From: Caldilineaceae bacterium
GTDB taxonomy: Bacteria; Chloroflexota; Anaerolineae; Caldilineales; Caldilineaceae
Reading direction: 5' to 3'
DNA: 64,000 bases
NCBI GenBank assembly: GCA_022824025.1
Contig: JAJEBF010000038.1
Location: forward strand, 1-64,000
Shown in pieces: positions 58,933 to 64,000 of the stretch. A program made the translations under genes and the position numbers. The notes beneath the pieces are model-generated. The model ran no database searches, was not told where the DNA came from, and saw only the letters and a program-made list of their open reading frames with translations. Every line of letters starts with the position of its first letter. The first letter of the stretch is position 1.

Positions 58933-59274
58933 TCGTTTTCGTCCTGGTAGATGGGTCAAGCCGCTATGGGAAGGGCCGGCTACGCTACCGAGAGTAAGGG
59001 GCGCGAGGGCGGCCCATCTGGAAAGGGAGGCTATGGGGGGCTTGCGCACTCCCTTGAAACGGCGAGAGATATGCGGGGCTTCGCTGCGTTTGCCCCTGAT
59101 CGGCAGGGCTTCAGATCTTACGCCAGACGATGCGGGGGCTCGACACAACCGTTTGGAGGGGCATTATATGCGTTTGGGCGACGATTATACAAATCAGGCG
59201 GGCTATGCATACACCGTTTGAAGCGGCAGCGTGGGGGGGACCTATGAAGGCGGCTGAACCGCAGTGGCCGGTGG
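58933..59274. other. 342-bp intergenic region with promoter
   Basis: It separates the dehydratase-like gene from the 702-residue gene, both minus strand. It contains a good TTGTAT-18-TATAAT promoter candidate (59163-59192). A degenerate GTGGCCG/GTGGTCA pair occurs at 59263-59278, overlapping the dehydratase gene's end. Confidence 0.55.
59163..59192 (-). promoter_or_regulatory. Sigma70-like promoter for the 702-residue gene and Opp operon
   Basis: On the minus strand TTGTAT and TATAAT are 18 nt apart, about 230 nt upstream of the start at 58932. The long 5' leader could hold further control elements, but I see none. Confidence 0.55.
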
Positions 59275-60381
59275 TCAGCCGTCGATAGAGAGCGCAGGCT
59301 GGCCGAGAGTCGGCCAGCGAGGGTTGATGCCCAGACCGGGCGCGGTTGATGCCGCCATGCGGCCGTTGCGGCGCTGGGGCGCTCCTTCTGCGGTGCTGAC
59401 GGTGACGTAGCTGTTGAAATCGGTGGCGGTAAAGAGGAATTCGGGGGGCGTGCTGTGGGCCAGGTGGGCGATGGCCGCGGTGGTGATGTCGCCGCCCCAA
59501 CTGTCTTCGATGGTCATGGCGATGCCGAGGGAAACGCAGAGGTCGCGGGCTTGCCGGGCCTTGGTCAGGCCGCCGAACTTGCTGATCTTTATGTTGATTG
59601 CATCCATGGCGTCGTCACGATGGGCGGCCAGCAGGGCGTCGATGCCGTCGATGGTCTCGTCGAGGACGAAGGGGTGGGATGTGCGGCGGCGAATGGAGAG
59701 GCAGGCTTCATAGCTGAGGCAGGGCTGCTCGATGTAGACGTCGACGTTCTGGACGCCGCGCACGACGCGGGCGGCTTCGTGGACGAGCCAGCCGGTGTTG
59801 GCGTCGGCGATGAGGACGTCGCCGGGTTCCAGCACGGCGGCCACGGCCTGGATTCGTTCGATGTCTGTGTCCGCGTCTGAGCCGACTTTTAGCTGAAAGC
59901 GGCGGTATCCTTCGGCGCGATAGGCGGCGACGGAGTCGGCCATTTCGGCGGGGGGCCGCTGGGAAATGGCGCGATAGAGGACGAAGTCGTCGCCGTAGCG
60001 ACCGCCGAGGAGGAAGCAGACGGGCTGGCCGGCTTCCTGGCCCAGAATGTCCCAGCAGGCGATGTCGATGCCGGATTTGACGTAGGGGTGCCCTTTGAGG
60101 GCGCGGTCCATGCGCTCGTTGAGGATTGCCAGCTGGCGCGGGTCGAGGCCGATGAGGTGGGGCGCAAGCTCGGTGAGGCCTACGCGCACGCCGGCGGCGT
60201 AGGCGGGCAGGTAGAAGGGGCCGAGGGGGCAGACTTCGCCGTGGCCGACGAGGCCGGTGTCTGTCTCGACCTGGATGATGGTGCTGTCGAAGACGTCGAC
60301 CGATTTGCCGCCGGACCAGGCGTAGCGGCCTTCGTGGAGGGGCAGATCGACTTGGTAGGCGGAGATGCGCTTGATTTTCAT
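59275..60381 (-). CDS. Muconate-lactonizing-type enolase-superfamily enzyme, probably cis-3-hydroxy-L-proline dehydratase-like
   Basis: The 368-residue enzyme has the conserved start [38 protein letters not shown] and [14 protein letters not shown]. Catalytic parts are K165 (FQLKVG), D193 (IADANTGW), E218 (YIEQPC), D241/E242 (VLDETIDG), the lysine strand [15 protein letters not shown] (K265, K268) and [11 protein letters not shown]. These fit the subgroup acting on hydroxyproline or its betaine (dehydration or epimerisation). The name is from memory of the family; the substrate needs testing. A palindrome at 60468 lies upstream of its ATG 60381. Its stop lies in a degenerate heptamer pair. 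Confidence 0.85.
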   Translation of the reverse strand: MKIKRISAYQVDLPLHEGRYAWSGGKSVDVFDSTIIQVETDTGLVGHGEVCPLGPFYLPAYAAGVRVGLTELAPHLIGLDPRQLAILNERMDRALKGHPYVKSGIDIACWDILGQEAGQPVCFLLGGRYGDDFVLYRAISQRPPAEMADSVAAYRAEGYRRFQLKVGSDADTDIERIQAVAAVLEPGDVLIADANTGWLVHEAARVVRGVQNVDVYIEQPCLSYEACLSIRRRTSHPFVLDETIDGIDALLAAHRDDAMDAINIKISKFGGLTKARQARDLCVSLGIAMTIEDSWGGDITTAAIAHLAHSTPPEFLFTATDFNSYVTVSTAEGAPQRRNGRMAASTAPGLGINPRWPTLGQPALSIDG

Positions 60382-60796
60382 GGTTCGGAACCTTTATTTG
60401 CGGACGCCTTTGGGTGGGGCAGGGCGCCTGGGTAGTCTTGGGAACGGTCCGATTTTAACACATGATGGTTGTACAACTGCAGTAGGAGGTTGTTGGTGGT
60501 TTGCATGATTGTGGCACAGGCGCCCGCTCCTTTTACGCATTCCACAGTCACTGAAAGCAGATCCAAGAGGGTGCAGTCCAGAATTGGGGCGAACCGCAGG
60601 CTATCTTTGGGCGTATACGCTGAATCCTGCAGCCCGCTTCTCCTGACAAGCCCAACTTTGGCCTGCGCTCTGACCGGCCTGTCACTTGACCATTTGCCTG
60701 AGTTCGGTTACAAATGAACAGAAGAAATGGGTAATGCGCCCCTTGTTTGAACGGTGCGCAGCTTCTCCACCCCACCCCCCGGAAAGGAATCGACGG
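60382..60796. other. 415-bp divergent intergenic region
   Basis: It lies between the minus-strand dehydratase-like gene and the plus-strand threonine-synthase-like gene. It contains a GTTGTACAAC palindrome (60468-60477) and, on the minus strand, TAAAAT at 60457-60452. No further gene is supported. Confidence 0.5.
60468..60477. promoter_or_regulatory. Candidate operator palindrome GTTGTACAAC
   Basis: A perfect 10-bp palindrome 87 nt upstream of ATG 60381, overlapping the expected promoter of the dehydratase-like gene. GntR/FadR-type regulators bind palindromes with TTGT/ACAA half-sites, but no such regulator gene is in the window. Confidence 0.35.
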
Positions 60797-61915
60797 TTGA
60801 TCGCTTACTGCCCCAGCAGCAGTTTTCGGGTTGCTGCCGAAGAAGCTCCCCTGCGCTGTCCCCTCAGCGGCGAACCATTGGAGTATCAAGATCTGCCCCC
60901 ATTTGACCCGGACCAGATTGATGGTCGGGAACCGGGTCACTGGCGTTACCTGGCGATGTTGCCGGTGGTGGCCGAGGGGCGTGAGCTGTATTCCCTGGGG
61001 GAGGGCTGGACGCCGCTCATCAAGGACAGTTGGGAAGATCAGCGGGTTTATTGGAAGTTTGAAGGGCTGATGCCTTCGGGCAGTTACAAGGATCGCGGGG
61101 TCAGCGTGATCGTGAACTGGCTGGTGGGGCAGGGCGTGCGGACGGTGATGGACGATTCGAGCGGGAACGCCGGGGCGAGCCTTGCCTGCTACGCGGCGAG
61201 AGCGGGACTGTTCGCGCGCATCTTTGTGCCGGCCTATGCCCCGCAGCCGAAGAAAGCGCAGATTGCGGTCTATGGGGCGGAGCTGGTCGAAGTCGGTGGG
61301 CCGCGAGCCGCGGCGACGCAGGCCGCGGAGGCGTCGCAGACGGGGGGCGATGTCGTGTATGCCTCCCATGCATGGCACCCGGCGTGCCTGCTGGGCTTCA
61401 TGACGAACGCGTGGGAGATTTGGGAGCAGTTGGGCGGGCGTGTGCCGGACTGGTTTGTGAGCCCGGTCGGGTATGGCGGCCTCTTTTTGGGCGCGTGGCG
61501 GGGATTTCAGCACCTGCACCGCAGCGGGATCATTGACAGGTTGCCGCGGATGGTGGCAGTCCAGGCCGAGCCGATCACGCCGATCTGCGACGCCTTTCAC
61601 GAAGGGCACAGCGAGATCGTCCCGCGCCGCCAGGTTGCGCCGAGCATTCTGGCCGACGGCATCGCGGTGGAGCGGCCTGTGCGGAACCGCTCGATATTGT
61701 GGGCGTTGCGGCAATCGGGCGGAACGGCGATCGTGGTCAACGATGAGGAGATACTGGAGGCGCAGGAGCGGCTGGCCCAGCGCGGGCTATTCGTCGAGCC
61801 GACGAGCGCCACGGTTGCGGCTGCGCTCACGAAGTTGGCTCCCAGGTTGAAGCCTTCGGAGACCGTTGTTGTCAACCTCACCGGTCTGGGTTTGAAGCGT
61901 TTGCCGGCTTTCTGA
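60797..61915 (+). CDS. Threonine synthase-like PLP enzyme (fold type II)
   Basis: The 372-residue protein, from TTG 60797 with AAAGGA about 8 nt upstream, has YKFEG-type motif [16 protein letters not shown] (PLP lysine), [18 protein letters not shown] (PLP phosphate or substrate loop), [14 protein letters not shown] and a C-terminal [10 protein letters not shown]. This is the threonine synthase / threonine dehydratase family; the N-terminal [10 protein letters not shown] replaces the usual CxxC zinc-like motif with one cysteine. An ATG at 60734 would add 21 residues with a poorer signal. Exact reaction uncertain. It lies 32 nt upstream of rnc. Confidence 0.82.
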   Translation: MIAYCPSSSFRVAAEEAPLRCPLSGEPLEYQDLPPFDPDQIDGREPGHWRYLAMLPVVAEGRELYSLGEGWTPLIKDSWEDQRVYWKFEGLMPSGSYKDRGVSVIVNWLVGQGVRTVMDDSSGNAGASLACYAARAGLFARIFVPAYAPQPKKAQIAVYGAELVEVGGPRAAATQAAEASQTGGDVVYASHAWHPACLLGFMTNAWEIWEQLGGRVPDWFVSPVGYGGLFLGAWRGFQHLHRSGIIDRLPRMVAVQAEPITPICDAFHEGHSEIVPRRQVAPSILADGIAVERPVRNRSILWALRQSGGTAIVVNDEEILEAQERLAQRGLFVEPTSATVAAALTKLAPRLKPSETVVVNLTGLGLKRLPAF

Positions 61916-61947
61916 AGTTCCTTTTCTGTGCTGAGGAGACAGTTGGC

Positions 61948-62736
61948 ATGGAGGGCAGGTTTGATATGCTGGAGGAGTTGGAGGCGGGGGTGGGCATCCG
62001 CTTCAACGATCGGGCGCTGCTGCAACGCGCTTTTGTTCATCGCAGCTATCTGCATGAGGCCGACGAAGACGGCGACCTGCAGGACAACCAGCGACTGGAG
62101 TTTTTGGGCGATGCGGTGCTGAGCTTTGTGGCGAGCGAGTTGCTGTTTCGGCGTTATCCTGAGCGGCGGGAGGGTGAACTGACGAATTTGCGGTCGGCGC
62201 TGGTCAAGCGGGAGACGTTATCGCGTTTTGCGCAGGAGCTGCGGTTGGGGGAGTATCTGCTGTTGGGGCGGGGCGAGGAGGAGAGCGGCGGGCGGGGCCG
62301 TCACACGACGTTGTGCGATACGTTTGAGTCGTTTCTTGGCGCCGTCTATCTTGATCAGGGGCTCAGGACGCTGCGGAACTTTCTGGAACCGCGCCTGGCT
62401 GCGGAAATTGACCGTGTGGCGGACCTTGCGCTGACGAAAGATCCAAAGAGCCGCCTGCAAGAGTGGCTGCAGGCGGAAATGGGCGAAACCCCGCGGTACA
62501 GGACCGTCCACACCGAGGGGCCCGATCACGCGAGGCTGTTCACGCGGCAAGTGACCATAGGGAGACAGCCGATTGGCGTTGGCCGGGGGCAGAGCAAACA
62601 GGAGGCGGAGCAGGCCGCGGCCGCGATGGCGCTCTTTCGATTGGGGCAGAACATACCCGGCTACGAGGACAGCGGTTTGGCGGCAGAATACGAGCTGGCG
62701 TCTGTGGAGATGCAGGAGATGGCGAGCGAACAGTGA
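61948..62736 (+). CDS. rnc: Ribonuclease III
   Basis: The 262-residue endonuclease has the signature NQRLEFLGDAVLSF (E51, D55), RSALVKRETLSRFA, and CDTFESFLGAVYLD (D124, E127), the four acidic residues of the two-metal site. A double-stranded RNA-binding domain follows (DPKSRLQEWLQAEMGETPRY, GRGQSKQEAEQAAAAMAL). It cleaves double-stranded RNA in rRNA processing. GGAG lies about 10 nt before ATG 61948. The C-terminus is about 20 residues longer than usual and acidic. Confidence 0.96.
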   Translation: MEGRFDMLEELEAGVGIRFNDRALLQRAFVHRSYLHEADEDGDLQDNQRLEFLGDAVLSFVASELLFRRYPERREGELTNLRSALVKRETLSRFAQELRLGEYLLLGRGEEESGGRGRHTTLCDTFESFLGAVYLDQGLRTLRNFLEPRLAAEIDRVADLALTKDPKSRLQEWLQAEMGETPRYRTVHTEGPDHARLFTRQVTIGRQPIGVGRGQSKQEAEQAAAAMALFRLGQNIPGYEDSGLAAEYELASVEMQEMASEQ

Positions 62737-62832
62737 GGCTGTTTTCCCGCTGCCGGCGGCGTGACCGCACGCACGCGGCTAAGCCTTGTGAACGGCCTCT
62801 CCCACAGCTGCCTCCACGTCACGCTCTCGCCT

Positions 62833-63687
62833 TCAGGTCGGGCCATAGACCGGTGTCTCGACGAGCCTGTTTCTGTTGCGCACGCGGGATACGTAGAAGA
62901 GGGTAACGCAGAAAAGCGCCGATTGCAGCAGTACGATTGACGCCCCGCTGGACACATCCACGTAAAAACTCAGGTACATCCCGATCAGGCCGGTCAAGGC
63001 ACCCAAGGCGGTTGAGTAAATAATCAGACGGTGGAAGCTGTCTGTCAACAGACGTATGGTTATGGGGGGAACCACCAGCGCGGCGCCGATCATGGTCACG
63101 CCCATGATTTGCACTGAGGCGATGATCACGGCGGCGAGGATCAGGGCAAACCAGGTTTCGATCCAGAAGGTGGGGATGCCGTAAACCTGGGCCACCTCGG
63201 AGTTGAAGGTAGTAAATAGCAGCTGCTTGTAGAAGAAAAAGATCATAAAGGTCGCGGCCAGGGTAACGAAAACAATCACGGCGATGTCAGTCGGGGTAAC
63301 GCCGAGGACATTGCCGAAGAGGGCGGCGTCGAACGATTGGGAGAAGCGGCGGTACCGTGAGATCAGGGCGACTCCGAGCGCGAAACTTGCGGTTGTGACC
63401 ACGCCGATGGCGGCGTCGGCGCTAATTGTCGTTTTGCGTACAGTCTGGTTGATGAGCAGCGCGGCGACGAAACCCCACGACACTGCCCCGACGTAGAAGT
63501 TGAACTGAAGGATAAAGGCGACGACCGCGCCGCCGAAGACGGCATGAGAGAGGCCGTGGCCGATGAAGCTCATGCCGCGCAGGACGATATAGACACCGAT
63601 CAGGGCGCAGAGGCCGCCGACAAGGACAGCGGCAATGACGCCGTTGCGGAAAAACTCATATTGAAATGGAGCAAGCAGAACGTCCAT
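62833..63687 (-). CDS. Metal (zinc/manganese) ABC transporter permease, ZnuB/TroC/MntB type
   Basis: The 284-residue protein has eight or nine predicted helices with the family pattern RNGVIAAVLVGGLCALIGVYIVLRGMSFIGHGLSHAVFGG and VQIMGVTMIGAALVVPPITIRLL. It imports Zn2+, Mn2+ or Fe2+ delivered by a cluster-9 binding protein. It lies 5 nt after the ATPase gene, and the binding protein is expected beyond 64000. Metal specificity cannot be read. Confidence 0.93.
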   Translation of the reverse strand: MDVLLAPFQYEFFRNGVIAAVLVGGLCALIGVYIVLRGMSFIGHGLSHAVFGGAVVAFILQFNFYVGAVSWGFVAALLINQTVRKTTISADAAIGVVTTASFALGVALISRYRRFSQSFDAALFGNVLGVTPTDIAVIVFVTLAATFMIFFFYKQLLFTTFNSEVAQVYGIPTFWIETWFALILAAVIIASVQIMGVTMIGAALVVPPITIRLLTDSFHRLIIYSTALGALTGLIGMYLSFYVDVSSGASIVLLQSALFCVTLFYVSRVRNRNRLVETPVYGPT

Positions 63688-63692
63688 AGCGG

Positions 63693-64000
63693 TCAGGACT
63701 CCTTTAGGGCGGAAACGGGGTTCGCGGATTTCTCGCGGCTGTCGTGATTGGGCAGTCCCCCCTCCACCGGATCCGGCAGCACGTCGCTAAGACCGTGAGA
63801 ATGGGGCTTCTGTTGGACAAAGATCATATCGTTTTGGCGGATGACGATGAATTCACCTTTGTAGGCGTCCTCCAGAATGGATTCAGTAAAGATCTCCTGG
63901 GGCGGGCCTTGCGCCATGATGCGGCGGTTGAGGCAGACGACCCAGGGTACGTGGGCTGCGGCCATGTTGAGATCGTGGGTTGTAAGGAGGATGGTCATGC
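63693..64000 (-). CDS. Metal ABC transporter ATP-binding protein, C-terminal part only
   Basis: The gene enters from beyond the window end. The visible 102 residues begin at the H-loop region (MTILLTTHDLNMAAAHVPWV) and continue VVCLNRRIMAQGPPQEIFTESILEDAYKGEF, as in ZnuC/MntA-type ATPases. The tail carries a HSHG motif. Walker A and the signature are outside the window. Adjacent to the metal permease gene, 5 nt apart. Confidence 0.88.
   Translation of the reverse strand, partial: MTILLTTHDLNMAAAHVPWVVCLNRRIMAQGPPQEIFTESILEDAYKGEFIVIRQNDMIFVQQKPHSHGLSDVLPDPVEGGLPNHDSREKSANPVSALKES

Overview
The window is GC-rich bacterial chromosome with dense, mostly minus-strand genes. The mix suggests a free-living or host-associated heterotroph of the Chloroflexota, perhaps near Caldilineae: ClpC and MreB, many Tat or Sec lipoprotein solute-binding proteins, threonine/proline-rich fibronectin III proteins, and repeated enolase-superfamily, PhyH, LLM and sugar-isomerase genes. 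This placement is inference from gene content; no rRNA or tRNA gene is visible to confirm it.

Layout. 1-12.7 kb holds housekeeping and envelope genes: a partial HlyD-type adaptor, a six-repeat FnIII protein, a beta-hydroxyacid dehydrogenase, clpC, an S1-domain protein with a clear terminator, ridA, a Cys/Met PLP enzyme and mreB. 12.7-24.1 kb is one long peptide-ABC cluster with two binding proteins and two permease pairs but only one ATPase pair; one binding protein appears circularly permuted. 24.1-28 kb carries a vapBC module between 57-bp direct repeats, then a thioredoxin-like YyaL protein. 28-37 kb holds an APH-type kinase, a sugar ABC operon with a TIM-barrel isomerase and a PhyH dioxygenase, a cupin and an LLM flavin enzyme. 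37-44 kb holds two tandem enolase-superfamily paralogues, an AlbA_2 regulator, an antitoxin with a decayed toxin, an MFS remnant and a second FnIII protein. 44-60.4 kb holds two tandem MFS exporters, a sugar isomerase, a mandelate-racemase-type dehydratase, a complete Opp-type ABC operon interrupted by a four-helix-bundle (S23-like) gene, a 702-residue protein of unknown function and a hydroxyproline-dehydratase-like enzyme. 60.8-64 kb holds a threonine-synthase-like gene, rnc, and a metal ABC permease and ATPase cut by the window end.

Together the genes describe import of peptides and sugars or sugar acids followed by dehydration, epimerisation and oxidation of uncommon substrates. Small repeats recur between genes: GTGG(A/T)(T/C)A heptamer arrays at five clear and two degenerate sites, and three copies of a GA-rich hairpin element placed around binding-protein genes. 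These, with the toxin-antitoxin relics and tandem duplications, indicate ongoing local rearrangement.
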